Assembly (NCBI GenBank): GCA_963831235.1
Contig: CAWHPS010000047.1
Span: 17,473 to 81,472, forward strand
From: CAWHPS01 sp963831235
GTDB taxonomy: Bacteria > Fibrobacterota > OXYB2-FULL-49-7 > JAEUSG01
Reading direction: 5' to 3'
Length of the DNA: 64,000 nt
The notes under the pieces were generated by a model, which did no database searches, was not told the DNA's origin, and saw only the letters and a list, made by a program, of their open reading frames with translations. Position 1 is the stretch's first letter. Every line of letters begins with the position of its first letter. A program made the position numbers and the translations under genes. This document shows, piece after piece, positions 35,521 to 45,273 of this stretch.

Positions 35521-35549
35521 TTGACAATAAAATCAGAAAGAATTATAAT
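35521..35549 (+). promoter_or_regulatory. Consensus sigma-70 promoter upstream of rho
   Basis: TTGACA (35521-35526), exactly 17 bp, then TATAAT (35544-35549). Transcription would begin near 35556 and give a rho leader of about 175 nt that contains a hairpin (CGGAT 35661-35665 with ATCCG 35687-35691, enclosing GGGAATTCTCCC). A structured leader fits known rho autoregulation, but that is inference. Confidence 0.8.
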
Positions 35550-35730
35550 ATTAACATAACGGCATAAGACCTGCTCTAAGTAACTAAACCCATAATCCCA
35601 GCGACAATCTTAAAAATCAAGAGAATGTAAACTATCTTCATTCAAATATTTTAAACCATGCGGATGGCTAATAGGGAATTCTCCCAATCCGTCCGTAAAA
35701 TTAAAGTCCCAACAAAAGGAAGTCTTTTTT

Positions 35731-37149
35731 ATGACACAATCCAGAAGCCGAAACAACAGAACCGACGAACGAATCGACAGGTCCGAAGAACTCGACGCCT
35801 TCGATGAACGCACTGCACGCGCTGTAAAGGAAAACGCATCCGAAGGTCAACCCGAAAACATCGACAAAGACCTGATTACAAACAACAAAGACGGCGACTA
35901 CCTGAACCTTACTGACCTTAAAAACAAGAGCATGGAGGAGCTTTTCTCCCTTGCTCACGGCCTCGACATTCAAGACGGCCGTGCCATGAAAAAGCAGTCC
36001 CTGATTTACAAAATCCTTGAACTTCAATCCGCAAAAAACGGTCAAATCCGCGCTGAAGGCGTTCTTGAGATCATGCCAGACAGCTTCGGGTTCCTGCGTT
36101 CACCGGATCACGACTACCTTGCCGGTTCCGACGACATCTATGTTTCACCATCCCAGATCAAGCGTTTTAACCTAAGGACAGGCGACACTGTTGCAGGGTT
36201 AATCCGTCCTCCCAAGGAGCCTGAAAGATACTTCGCGCTCCTCCGCGTGGAGCATATCAACTACGAAGACCCCGAAGAGTGCAAAAAGAAAATCTCTTTT
36301 GACGCGCTTACGCCCCTGTTTCCAAACCAGAGGATTTGCCTCGAATTCAAAACCAATGAACTATCAACCAGAATTATGCATCTTCTTACCCCTCTTGGCA
36401 AGGGACAACGCGCATTAATAGTGGCCCCTCCGCGCGCAGGAAAGACCGTCCTTCTCCAGAACATCGCTAACGCAATCACAAGCAACCACAAAGACATCAA
36501 ACTAATGGTACTTCTTATTGATGAACGGCCCGAAGAAGTCACGGAATTCCGTCGCCAAACCCACGCCGAGGTGATTGCATCCACATTTGATGAGCCGCCG
36601 GAGCGTCATACTCAGATAGCTGAAATTGTAATTGAAAGGGCTAAGCGCCTTGTTGAACACAAGTTTGATGTGGTAATCCTGCTTGACTCAATTACAAGAC
36701 TTGCACGGGCATACAACAACGTTGTTCCTCACAGCGGTAAAATTTTATCCGGCGGTGTTGATTCAACAGCCCTGCAAAAGCCCAAACGCTTTTTCGGCGC
36801 AGCTCGAAACATAGAAAACGGCGGCAGCCTTACAATTATCGGCACAGGCTTAATTGAAACCGGTTCCCGGATGGACGAGGTTATTTTCGAGGAGTTCAAA
36901 GGAACCGGCAACATGGAGCTTGTGCTTGATCGTACAATTAGCAACCGTCGGGTTTATCCTGCTATCGACATCAACAAAAGCGGGACCAGAAAGGAAGAGC
37001 GGCTTTTGACCGAAGAAGAGGTCAACCGTGTGTTTATCCTGCGAAAATACATGCAGGACCTTACTCCTCTTGAATGCATGGAATTTCTGATTGATCGAAT
37101 GGGATCAACAAAGAGCAACAAGGAATTCCTTGCGTCGATGAACAAATAA
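35731..37149 (+). CDS. rho: Transcription termination factor Rho
   Basis: 472 residues. The charged N-terminal 60 residues are followed by a Rho N domain, a cold-shock-like RNA-binding domain (EGVLEIMPDSFGFLR...YVSPSQIKRFNLRTGD) and the RecA-type ATPase. Walker A is APPRAGKT (232-239), Walker B VVILLDSITRLARAYN, with the R-finger region GTGLIETGSRMDEVIFEEFKG. It is a hexameric helicase that ends transcription. Good ribosome site AAAGGAAG. The stop overlaps the proC start by one base. Confidence 0.97.
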   Translation: MTQSRSRNNRTDERIDRSEELDAFDERTARAVKENASEGQPENIDKDLITNNKDGDYLNLTDLKNKSMEELFSLAHGLDIQDGRAMKKQSLIYKILELQSAKNGQIRAEGVLEIMPDSFGFLRSPDHDYLAGSDDIYVSPSQIKRFNLRTGDTVAGLIRPPKEPERYFALLRVEHINYEDPEECKKKISFDALTPLFPNQRICLEFKTNELSTRIMHLLTPLGKGQRALIVAPPRAGKTVLLQNIANAITSNHKDIKLMVLLIDERPEEVTEFRRQTHAEVIASTFDEPPERHTQIAEIVIERAKRLVEHKFDVVILLDSITRLARAYNNVVPHSGKILSGGVDSTALQKPKRFFGAARNIENGGSLTIIGTGLIETGSRMDEVIFEEFKGTGNMELVLDRTISNRRVYPAIDINKSGTRKEERLLTEEEVNRVFILRKYMQDLTPLECMEFLIDRMGSTKSNKEFLASMNK

Positions 37150-37946
37150 TGGACCTTTCAACCAAGACGATATTATTTATCGGCACGGGTAACATGGGTT
37201 CCGCGCTTATAATGGGTCTTCAGAAAACCCGAACAGGCAAAATACTGCTGCATGATATTGACAAGGAAAAGGCCCGTGCACTTGCTCAAAAAACCGGCGC
37301 AGAGGAATGTCTTGATCTTAAAACAGGCATGGCTTTGGCGGATATTGTTGTCCTTGCAATAAAACCCCAATCCCTTGATGGTTTTCTTTTAACAGCAGCG
37401 CCATTATTCCGGAGCGATCAGACATTAATCTCCATTCTGGCGGGCATAAACACTCAAAAGCTGACAAATGAAATCCCATCAAAACCATCAATGGTCCGTG
37501 CCATGCCGAATACCCCGGCACTTGTGTCACAGGGAATGACGGCAATATGCGGCAAAGAGAGTGCATCACTCAATATAGCAGAAAAAATCTTTTTAAATGT
37601 TGGGGAAGTACTGATTGTTGATGAAGAATCCATGGATTCCATAACAGCAGTATCAGGTTCAGGACCTGCATATCTTTTCTATTTTACCGAATGTTTAATT
37701 GAAGCTGCCAAGGCACAGGGTTTTAATGAAGATACTTCAAAAAAGCTGGTCTATAAGACTTTGAGCGGCTCATTATCTCTTCTTTTGCAAAGTAATGAAG
37801 CACCCGAAAGTCTCCGCCAAAAAGTCACATCAAAGGGCGGAACAACTGAGGCAGCGCTTAACATGTTCGAGAAACTCGGGTTCAAAGACATTTTAATCAG
37901 GAGCGTTTCAGCTGCAAGAGAGCGCTCCAAACAGATGGGCAAATGA
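37149..37946 (+). CDS. proC: Pyrroline-5-carboxylate reductase
   Basis: 265 residues. Rossmann start FIGTGNMGSALIMGL, then MPNTPALVSQGMTA, SGSGPAYLFYFTE and the family signature TSKGGTTEAALNMFE. It reduces pyrroline-5-carboxylate to proline with NAD(P)H. Overlaps rho by one base and hisH by four, so the three are probably cotranscribed. Confidence 0.95.
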   Translation: MDLSTKTILFIGTGNMGSALIMGLQKTRTGKILLHDIDKEKARALAQKTGAEECLDLKTGMALADIVVLAIKPQSLDGFLLTAAPLFRSDQTLISILAGINTQKLTNEIPSKPSMVRAMPNTPALVSQGMTAICGKESASLNIAEKIFLNVGEVLIVDEESMDSITAVSGSGPAYLFYFTECLIEAAKAQGFNEDTSKKLVYKTLSGSLSLLLQSNEAPESLRQKVTSKGGTTEAALNMFEKLGFKDILIRSVSAARERSKQMGK

Positions 37947-38542
37947 TTTTAATAATCGACTTCGGGGCCGGAAACCTGCGTTCCGTCCAAAAGGCCTTTG
38001 AACTTTTTAATAGCGATGTGAGAGTATCTTCGGACCCACTGCTTATTGCAAAAGCCGACCGTCTTGTGCTTCCGGGTGTTGCGGCATTTGGAGACAGCAT
38101 AAAAAATATAGAGGAGCTAAAGCTTAAGGAACCCATTCTTGAATTTGTTTCAAAGGGCCGTCCGTTTATAGGAATATGCATAGGCATGCAGCTTTTACTC
38201 ACTCAGAGCTCGGAAAAGGGTGACCATAAAGGGTTAAATATCATACCCGGTAGGGTCCTGAAATTTCCTGATACCGGCAAGGTCCCGCAAATAGGCTGGA
38301 ACCAGGTAAGGATCAAAAATGAGAGCTCGCTTTTCAAAGATATCCCGGACAATACCTATTATTACTTCGTACATTCCTATTACGTGAATCCGGATTCAGA
38401 AGACTGCATTGCCGGGCTTACTGACTACAGCGTATCCTACACCAGCGTTATTGCCAAAGAGAATGTTTTCGGGGTGCAATTTCACCCGGAAAAAAGCCAG
38501 AAGGCCGGGCTTAAAATAATTGATAATTTCTGCAAGCTTTGA
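37943..38542 (+). CDS. hisH: Imidazole glycerol phosphate synthase glutaminase subunit
   Basis: 199 residues, full length. Class I glutamine amidotransferase with nucleophile C79 in GICIGMQ and the H181/E183 pair in FHPEK. It supplies ammonia to HisF in histidine synthesis. No other his gene is in the window, so it is away from its partners, which is unusual but not rare in this part of the bacterial tree. Overlaps proC by four bases. Confidence 0.94.
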   Translation: MILIIDFGAGNLRSVQKAFELFNSDVRVSSDPLLIAKADRLVLPGVAAFGDSIKNIEELKLKEPILEFVSKGRPFIGICIGMQLLLTQSSEKGDHKGLNIIPGRVLKFPDTGKVPQIGWNQVRIKNESSLFKDIPDNTYYYFVHSYYVNPDSEDCIAGLTDYSVSYTSVIAKENVFGVQFHPEKSQKAGLKIIDNFCKL

Positions 38543-38668
38543 ATGATAATCCTTTCGATTTTGCAGTTCAAGAATGATGTGGGACATAATATTTTTCCTT
38601 GAATTTGGATCTTTTAAGGGGCTATCTTGTTATCATCAAGATTAATTAATAGTTGGAGATATTTTATT

Positions 38669-40183
38669 ATGCAAACGTTTTTATCAGGCATCCTAATCCT
38701 GATTACAGGGCTGCTTTTAAGTTGTGTTAAAGTTCCTCACCACACCAACCCCTATGATCCTGCCACACCCAACGATGAACCACGACCCCTTATATCCCGC
38801 CCTGATTCCATAATTGTCGGTGTCACCTCAAAAAGCATTGATTTGCAGTGGCCTCTCGCCAATGAAATTGACGAGAAAGATTTTGATGCGTATGTTATTT
38901 CTCGCAAAAAGGAGGGCGACGCAGAGTTTACGATCATGGATCAGGTCACCTCGCTGGTGCGCAATTCGTATAGTGATCGGTCCATAAGCTCAAACACGAC
39001 TTATTTATACGAGGTTTATGTAAGAGACAAAGGAGGCAAGCAATCAGCGCCATTGCAGGTCACCATCCGTTCAGCCCCGGCCTTTGCCCCGCTCGGGCAG
39101 CTTCCGGGTTTTATGGTGTCACAATCTGCGGCAAATTGCAGCCGCCGTCTGCGAAAAGTTGGAAACAGCCAGGATTCAGTGCATACGCTATTTGTTCTTG
39201 GCACCAGTGAAAAGTCAACTCCAATGATCTCTTATCTTGACTTCAAACAAAGATTGGATACCGGAAGCATTTCTTTTATGAATCTTAACAGTTTCTTTTT
39301 AGATGGTGTTGCTCCAGGTACGCCGATAAAGCCATATACTGTAAATGGTATTACCCCGCTCGAAAACTCAATTTTCAAAAAAATCATGTCCCGTCGGGAT
39401 CCTGTTTTATATGCAAGCGACTCCAACCCTCTTGGTAAAGCCATTGCTTCGGAAGATGTGCTCTACCACAAAATCAAATATGGGGCCATCTGCGCTTCAC
39501 CTTACGGTGACACTGTTTTTATCAGCCTGGTTGATTTTTTCCAGCTCAAACTCAAACCCGGGCGACCCATGCAACTCGGATTTGCCGGTATTTTAAGATA
39601 TGTTTTATTGTCGCAACAGTTTCGGTACGACACCTTATTGGAATTGCCTATAGGTGATTCTCTTATACGCGACGACCACTACATCTCCGCTCTTGAGACC
39701 TCGGATGTGGAACCCGCTCTTTATTTGGCTGGCCCGGGAATCAACCAACAATCTTTGATATTCAAATGGAATTATATTACAGGCGAGCGTGTCAACTATG
39801 GTCAGGTAATTGACCCCGAACATGTCACCATTCGTGTTGTCAGGATTTCCGGCAATGAGGCGATTGTCTTAAGTACCTACAACGACATCAGGCTGATTAC
39901 AGGATCTTCGTACATATCTTTTTCGCCGAATGGATATTTTTCAAATATCAACCGATTTGCTTTTGGCAGCGATAATTTACTGTACGTTACGGATGCGGGG
40001 AATACCGGAATAAGCGTTATTGATATTGAAGGTATTGCTGATTCAAGGAAGCCCTCACTTGTTTCGAAATGGACGACCTTTGGAAACAGGACGCTAAACC
40101 TTGGAATAAATGATTATCTCTTTGCACTTGGATCAATGGTCGTCTTCACCATGGATGGATCGACAATTTGGAGAACATATTGA
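38669..40183 (+). CDS. Fibronectin type III-containing lipoprotein
   Basis: 504 residues from ATG 38669; a start at 38627 would add 14 residues ahead of the signal. Lipobox LLLSC (Cys about 19). HHTNPYDPATPNDEP is a linker common in Fibrobacterota-type lipoproteins. Residues about 40-130 form a fibronectin III domain (SIIVGVTSKSIDLQWPL... NTTYLYEVYVRDKGG). The rest resembles a beta-propeller, with NRFAFGSDNLLYVTDAGNTGISVID near the end. Probably an outer-membrane lipoprotein; function unknown. Its end abuts the next gene. Confidence 0.75.
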   Translation: MQTFLSGILILITGLLLSCVKVPHHTNPYDPATPNDEPRPLISRPDSIIVGVTSKSIDLQWPLANEIDEKDFDAYVISRKKEGDAEFTIMDQVTSLVRNSYSDRSISSNTTYLYEVYVRDKGGKQSAPLQVTIRSAPAFAPLGQLPGFMVSQSAANCSRRLRKVGNSQDSVHTLFVLGTSEKSTPMISYLDFKQRLDTGSISFMNLNSFFLDGVAPGTPIKPYTVNGITPLENSIFKKIMSRRDPVLYASDSNPLGKAIASEDVLYHKIKYGAICASPYGDTVFISLVDFFQLKLKPGRPMQLGFAGILRYVLLSQQFRYDTLLELPIGDSLIRDDHYISALETSDVEPALYLAGPGINQQSLIFKWNYITGERVNYGQVIDPEHVTIRVVRISGNEAIVLSTYNDIRLITGSSYISFSPNGYFSNINRFAFGSDNLLYVTDAGNTGISVIDIEGIADSRKPSLVSKWTTFGNRTLNLGINDYLFALGSMVVFTMDGSTIWRTY

Positions 40184-41136
40184 TGCGTTTCACTTATATA
40201 TTTCGATGTGGTATTCTGGCAATGCTCCTTGCTTGTTCGACACAGGCAGCTAACAGCTCTCCTGTGCAGGATGTTGTTCGCAGCAAGGTCGGATCGCTTG
40301 TTACCATACTTACAGCCCCACTCGATTCATCACATGGGACACTGACAGTTGCAATCGCCGACTTTTCCACAGCAGAAGGGGCGGCCCGCACAAGACAACT
40401 TGGCAAAGCGCTTCCTATCCTGGTACAGGAAGTATTGACAACTCGCTCATACATAAAAATTGTGGAACGGGAAAAGATAGAATCAGTCTCCAAGGAGATT
40501 GCGCTGGGCCAGAGCGGGCTCATAGACGAGGCCACAGCACAGGAAGCAGGCAGGCTTGTGGGAGCACGTTACATTATCACCGGCAGCGTTGCAGAACTTG
40601 GGGCATACTTTGTTGTGAGCGGAAGGATCATTGATGTTACAACCGGCTTTGTCGCGGCAAGCGCTCTTGAGGAGATTGGCCGCGAAAACCTGATTGCCGT
40701 ATCCAGTAAATATGTAGTTGTTAAACGATACGCCCTTGTGCCGGCTTTTCAATCAGCAATCATTCCAGGATGGGGACAGTTTTACAATGACGAACCCGGC
40801 AAGGGTATATTTTTTGCCAGTATGGCTGCTGTGGGTGCAGCCGGATTAGGGCTTTCTTATCTTGCCTACCAGGGCAATACATATAACCAGGCGGATAACC
40901 GTGAATATGCGGAAAACCAATACAAGCAGTGGAAGCGTCTATATTACATCCATATGGGATCCATTGCGTGGTGTGCAACCGTATGGGGTATTGCGGTTAT
41001 TGATGCATTCTTAACAGCACATTCAAGTCTTTCCGTTCCTAATGAACAAGTAACGATTAACAGAGGCAAAATAACCCCGATAATAGCTTATTCCCCATAC
41101 GGGACGGTAAAAGCAGGTGTTACAGTCGGATTTTAA
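40183..41136 (+). CDS. CsgG-like / DUF5683 envelope protein
   Basis: 317 residues from ATG 40183, which shares one base with the previous stop. Signal peptide MRFTYIFRCGILAMLLACS with a possible lipobox LLAC. Residues about 50-175 resemble the CsgG/curli assembly alpha-beta fold (VAIADFSTAEGAARTRQLGKALPILVQEVL, YIITGSVAELGAYFVVSGRIIDVTTG). Then PAFQSAIIPGWGQFYNDEPGKGI is the DUF5683 signature, with membrane helices. It may form part of an outer-membrane complex with the upstream lipoprotein. Function unknown. Confidence 0.76.
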   Translation: MRFTYIFRCGILAMLLACSTQAANSSPVQDVVRSKVGSLVTILTAPLDSSHGTLTVAIADFSTAEGAARTRQLGKALPILVQEVLTTRSYIKIVEREKIESVSKEIALGQSGLIDEATAQEAGRLVGARYIITGSVAELGAYFVVSGRIIDVTTGFVAASALEEIGRENLIAVSSKYVVVKRYALVPAFQSAIIPGWGQFYNDEPGKGIFFASMAAVGAAGLGLSYLAYQGNTYNQADNREYAENQYKQWKRLYYIHMGSIAWCATVWGIAVIDAFLTAHSSLSVPNEQVTINRGKITPIIAYSPYGTVKAGVTVGF

Positions 41137-41163
41137 AAAAACATTTTTTTTGGAGGCGCGGAA

Positions 41164-41898
41164 ATGAGCATCAGGTTATTAATTCTACTGCCGATTCTTT
41201 TTTTATTTTTAAAGGCAAATTCAGAAAATATCGTGCCTTTAATAAAAGAAGGCGACCCAGCACCAACATTCATGCTTCCCACGCTGGACGACAAGCGGGT
41301 TTCTTTGCGGGATTACTGCGGTGTAATCCGGAACCAATGGAAAAACAATAAAAGATATATCGTTATAGTAAGTTTTATGGCAAGCTATTGTGTACCGTGC
41401 CGTCACGAAATTCCCCTACTCGAGGCCTATGCAAAAACAGCCGAAGAGGACGTCAAAGTAATTTTCATAAGTGTCGATACAATCGGGGCCGAACAGCTTG
41501 CACCTTTTGTGCAAAAAATGAACATCACCCAGACGCTGCTCGTTGACCGTTACGGCGGGATAATGAAAAAATACGGTGTTCAAAAGCTGCCCTCTCTTTT
41601 TATAATCGACAAGGATGGTTATCTTCGTTTCCAGAACCTTAACGGCCTGCCTGCTGATGTTGATCTTAAGGAAATGCTTTCTAAAAAAGTGGCGCAAATA
41701 CGCGCCCAGTCCGCAGCTTCGGCAAACATTGTTACGGCAATACCTGTTGACAAAAAAAAGGCAATATTAAAAAGCATTCTTTCATCAAAGAGCGCCGAGG
41801 AAATAGCCCGCGAACAAGGACTGACTCAGGAAGATGCCGGCCGCGTTAAAGATGAGATTGATGTAATTGTAAAAGAACGCTGGAGCGCGGAACAATAG
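41164..41898 (+). CDS. Thioredoxin-like (TlpA/ResA-type) protein
   Basis: 244 residues with signal peptide. The redox motif is CVPC at 76-79 in FMASYCVPCRHEIPLLE, and the cis-proline is in QKLPSLFIIDKDG. The domain ends near 185 and is followed by a helical tail with KSAEEIAREQGLTQEDAGR. It is probably a periplasmic disulfide reductant. GGAGG lies six bases before the ATG. Followed after two bases by the MlaD-like gene. Confidence 0.86.
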   Translation: MSIRLLILLPILFLFLKANSENIVPLIKEGDPAPTFMLPTLDDKRVSLRDYCGVIRNQWKNNKRYIVIVSFMASYCVPCRHEIPLLEAYAKTAEEDVKVIFISVDTIGAEQLAPFVQKMNITQTLLVDRYGGIMKKYGVQKLPSLFIIDKDGYLRFQNLNGLPADVDLKEMLSKKVAQIRAQSAASANIVTAIPVDKKKAILKSILSSKSAEEIAREQGLTQEDAGRVKDEIDVIVKERWSAEQ

Positions 41899-41900
41899 AC

Positions 41901-42803
41901 ATGCCATCCAATAACAGGACTATTGGTTATATATCTCTTTTAACCGGCACCATACTTTTTTTATTCTGCGGCGTATATCTTTATTTCTCAACAATCTATG
42001 GATACTGCTATAGAACAGCCTATTCAGATGACATCGGCAACCTTAAACTCGACAACAAAGTCAAGGTGTCTGGCATGGAAGTGGGCCGTGTCGAGGGCTT
42101 GACGCGTGAGGGAAACAGGGCTAAAATAGTGCTCAGGATGCGCGATAAAATTAAAATCAGGAGCGGTTACATTTTTGAGAATCGCGATTACGGCCTTATG
42201 GGGGATCGTGCGCTTTTTCTTAACCCGGGAACTGATGGAGAAATAATTCCAATTGATTCGCCGCTTAAAATTGAATTCATCCCCGGCATTGCGGAAGGCA
42301 TCCGAAACGCAGACTCCCTAAAGGTAATCGTTAACCGAATGCAGGTGCTTATAAAGGATTATAGCCGCATTGATCCGAGGAACGATTCCCTGTTCACAAC
42401 ACAACTGATGAGCGTGCTTAAATGTCTGGATCAAACCTCTGCCAAGCTTGAAAAGATGGTTGCTCAAAAAGAGCCTGTGATCACAAGAAACATAAACCGC
42501 ACATCGGAATATGCAATAGCAGCAAGGTCAACCCTTGCACAAATAAAACCCAAGACGGAAAAGATAATTGCAAATACCAATAAACTTTCAAGCGATGCCA
42601 TTGTATTGCTTGACAAGATTATTCCGGTACTTGACACGCTCAACATTGTATTGCAAACGGTAGTTGACGAAAAGAATATTGTTGGAAAAGCTATTGCCAA
42701 TAAGGATCTTTACGTAAAACTTATTGATTCTTTAAATAAAGTCCGAAAAGTTCTTGGCGTTCTTAAGAGTGAAGGGGTCGGACTTGATATTGATTTGTTT
42801 TAA
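41901..42803 (+). CDS. MlaD/MCE-domain protein
   Basis: 300 residues. One N-terminal membrane anchor (residues 8-30). The MCE domain spans about 40-115 (GNLKLDNKVKVSGMEVGRVEGLTREGNRAKIVLRMRD, DYGLMGDRALFLNPGT). A helical C-terminal part follows. MCE proteins carry lipids between the membranes as rings or tubes with an MlaEF transporter, but no transporter gene is adjacent here. Two bases separate it from the thioredoxin-like gene. Confidence 0.85.
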   Translation: MPSNNRTIGYISLLTGTILFLFCGVYLYFSTIYGYCYRTAYSDDIGNLKLDNKVKVSGMEVGRVEGLTREGNRAKIVLRMRDKIKIRSGYIFENRDYGLMGDRALFLNPGTDGEIIPIDSPLKIEFIPGIAEGIRNADSLKVIVNRMQVLIKDYSRIDPRNDSLFTTQLMSVLKCLDQTSAKLEKMVAQKEPVITRNINRTSEYAIAARSTLAQIKPKTEKIIANTNKLSSDAIVLLDKIIPVLDTLNIVLQTVVDEKNIVGKAIANKDLYVKLIDSLNKVRKVLGVLKSEGVGLDIDLF

Positions 42804-42820
42804 TTTATCTGTTTTGTAAA

Positions 42821-43984
42821 TCAGAACTCCGAAATCATCCTCCTTACCTGAAACACTTCCTTATCCTTTATGTAAACGCGTGTGACACGCCTGCTGATAT
42901 TGCAAATAACCTCGTACGGAATGGTCCCGAGTTTGTCGGCTATATCATAAACAGATATCTCTTCCCTGCCCTGCTTTCCAATAAGCACGGCTTCATCCCC
43001 TGTTTTGATGCCTGAATTTGGACCAGCATCAACCATTATCATGTCCATACACACGGTACCAACCACTGGATAACGTTTATTGCGGATTAGCACTTCCCCT
43101 GAATTCGAAAAAGCCCTTGGGAATCCGTCGGCATATCCAATTGGAAGTGTCACAATATCCGTTGTTTCTTCGGTTATATAACGCCTGCCATAACTTACCG
43201 TGAATCCCTTTGGAACGGTCTTTATAAATGTGACCCTGGTCTTGAAAGAGAGGACGCTTTCCACTTCCGGATAGTTTTTCTTTCTTGCACAAGGGTATAT
43301 ACCGTAAAGAATAAGGCCCGGTCTTACATTGGAATATGTGCTGCCTTTTACATTTAAAATTCCCGCGCTGTTTGCAATGTGCACCATGGGCACATGCACT
43401 CCGCTTTCTCTTAGTTCAAGGAGCAGGCTGTCAAAGCGTCCTTTTTGTGTTTTTGCGAAATTGATATCATCATCAGCTGTTGAAAAGTGTGAATATAGGC
43501 CTGTAAGCCTGATGTTTTTTAACCCGGCAATCTGCCTTATAAATGGAAGCGCACCCGAATAGAACGGCCCCACACGTCCGTCACCGGTGTCGATGCATAT
43601 ATGGGCCTTTATTTCCTTGTTGAATCTTACAGCTTCCCTGGAAAGCGCATGCGCAAATTCCAGGGATGAAACAGTGGGTGTAAGATCGTAAGTAATAATG
43701 TCACATATCTGGTTTTCAGGCGGCGCACCGAAGATAAGTATTTCGCGGTTTACAAAATTACGCCGAAGCTCGATGGCTTCCTCCAGGCATGACACGGCAA
43801 AGACCCGCACACCGCATTTTTCCACGCACCTGGCCACTTCAACAGCGCCATGACCATAAGCATCAGCCTTTACAACGGCTATTATTCCGGCAGGGGCCGC
43901 CTTTTTCCCGATGAGCTTGATATTGCGCGCCAATGCATCAAGGTCGATTTCCACCCATTTGCTTCCAAGTTTGTCAATCTTCAT
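42821..43984 (-). CDS. alr: Alanine racemase
   Basis: 387 residues. PLP-binding Lys39 in AVVKADAYGHG and catalytic Tyr265 in VSYGRRYI; VCMDMIMVD and the C-terminal beta domain are present. It makes D-alanine for peptidoglycan. The usual DTGMGRLG motif reads DTGDGRVG, a substitution worth noting. Overlaps ddl by 11 bp; the pair would feed the next step. Confidence 0.94.
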   Translation of the reverse strand: MKIDKLGSKWVEIDLDALARNIKLIGKKAAPAGIIAVVKADAYGHGAVEVARCVEKCGVRVFAVSCLEEAIELRRNFVNREILIFGAPPENQICDIITYDLTPTVSSLEFAHALSREAVRFNKEIKAHICIDTGDGRVGPFYSGALPFIRQIAGLKNIRLTGLYSHFSTADDDINFAKTQKGRFDSLLLELRESGVHVPMVHIANSAGILNVKGSTYSNVRPGLILYGIYPCARKKNYPEVESVLSFKTRVTFIKTVPKGFTVSYGRRYITEETTDIVTLPIGYADGFPRAFSNSGEVLIRNKRYPVVGTVCMDMIMVDAGPNSGIKTGDEAVLIGKQGREEISVYDIADKLGTIPYEVICNISRRVTRVYIKDKEVFQVRRMISEF

Positions 43985-44981
43985 AGTATGCCTTTTTCAT
44001 GCTGCGCTTTGTTGTAAGACTGCTGCGCAGTATGCAATAAATTAATTCGTCATAAGTCAAGCCTGCGGCCCTCGCCTGGGCCGGAATATCCGAGAGCGAG
44101 GTCAGGCCTGGAAGGGTGTTGAGTTCAAGCACATAAGGGATTCCAGTTTTTTCTTCAAGGATAAAGTCAGTCCGAGAATAACCGTGGCAATTAAGCGCCT
44201 CATGAGTGCGCAATGCAAGGGAGTGCACTTTTCGTGTTTGTTTTAATGAGATTTCCGCTGGAAGAATAAAGTCTGTCAGGCCCTTTGTGTATTTTGCCTT
44301 ATAGTCATAGAACTTTCGTTTGGGCAGTAGTTCAAGTATGGGCAAGGCCTTAAGTCCCGCCCCACAATCAACCACCCCAACAGTCAGTTCTTTGCCTTTA
44401 ACATACTTTTCAGCGAAAAGCCGTGGATAATTGTTTTTTTCCTTGTTTACAGCTGCAATAAGTTCAGCCCTGTTCCTGACTAAATGGCAACCAACACTTG
44501 ATCCTTCGTTATATGGCTTTACTATAAGAGGAAAATCCGGATTTGTATGGGCCGGGATATTACTTTTCCAGTCACCATCAAGGTGGATGGTAAAAAAAGG
44601 GGCCGTCGGGATATTGCTAAACTTGAATATCTGTTTGGAGCTTATCTTGTTCATTGCAAGGGCTGATGAATGCACCCCTGATCCGGTATAGGGTATATTC
44701 ATGTATTCAAGAAGCCCCTGAATGGTTCCATCCTCGCCCCATCTGCCGTGAAGCGCAAGAAAGGCTATGCATATCCCTTCACTTACAATCTTTTTTTCAA
44801 CATTGAATGCAGCATCAATGGCTATAGCATTGAACCCCATCCTTGAAAGCGCTGCCATGACTCCTTTGCCCGACATGAATGATACATCGCGCTCTGAAGA
44901 CCGTCCGCCCATTAACACGCCAATCTTCTGCTTTTTGAGGATATTGTAATAAGAATCCCTGGCAACAGGAACTTTCATCAT
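43974..44981 (-). CDS. ddl: D-alanine--D-alanine ligase
   Basis: 335 residues of the ATP-grasp family. GVLMGGRSSERDVS start, HGRWGEDGTIQGLLEYMNIPYTGSG, KPYNEGSSVGC, and the metal-binding VLELNTLPGLT. Joins two D-alanines for peptidoglycan. Overlaps alr by 11 bp and the upstream zinc-ribbon gene by four, so the three form one operon. Confidence 0.95.
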   Translation of the reverse strand: MMKVPVARDSYYNILKKQKIGVLMGGRSSERDVSFMSGKGVMAALSRMGFNAIAIDAAFNVEKKIVSEGICIAFLALHGRWGEDGTIQGLLEYMNIPYTGSGVHSSALAMNKISSKQIFKFSNIPTAPFFTIHLDGDWKSNIPAHTNPDFPLIVKPYNEGSSVGCHLVRNRAELIAAVNKEKNNYPRLFAEKYVKGKELTVGVVDCGAGLKALPILELLPKRKFYDYKAKYTKGLTDFILPAEISLKQTRKVHSLALRTHEALNCHGYSRTDFILEEKTGIPYVLELNTLPGLTSLSDIPAQARAAGLTYDELIYCILRSSLTTKRSMKKAYYED

Positions 44982-45238
44982 ACGTTTCCCTCTTCCTCAA
45001 CACGTTTCTTTGCGAATGCTATTTTCTCTTCAATCGCCTGGAGCCTGTTTTTGCTTTTTTCTTTAGAGTCCTCAAACTTACGGGCAATCTCGTCCTTTCG
45101 GCTTTTTTGCTTTGAAAGAAAGCTATCGAATTCAGCAGGCCCTTTTTTGTATTCCTCAACATGAAGGATAAGGCCTGTTTCCTTATTGACAGTTATCACG
45201 GCTTTGCAGCACGGGCATTTGATATCAAGCGTGTTCAT
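44978..45238 (-). CDS. Small CPCC-motif, coiled-coil protein
   Basis: 86 residues. IKCPCCKAVITVNKETG is half of a zinc ribbon with a single CxxC; the rest is charged helix (SKQKSRKDEIARKFEDSKEKSKNRLQAIEEKIAFAKKRVEEE). Similar small proteins often precede cell-wall genes, but I do not recognise a named family. First gene of the ddl-alr operon. Confidence 0.68.
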   Translation of the reverse strand: MNTLDIKCPCCKAVITVNKETGLILHVEEYKKGPAEFDSFLSKQKSRKDEIARKFEDSKEKSKNRLQAIEEKIAFAKKRVEEEGNV

Positions 45239-45273
45239 AATTACTCCGGATTAAGTGACATTATTGATAATTA

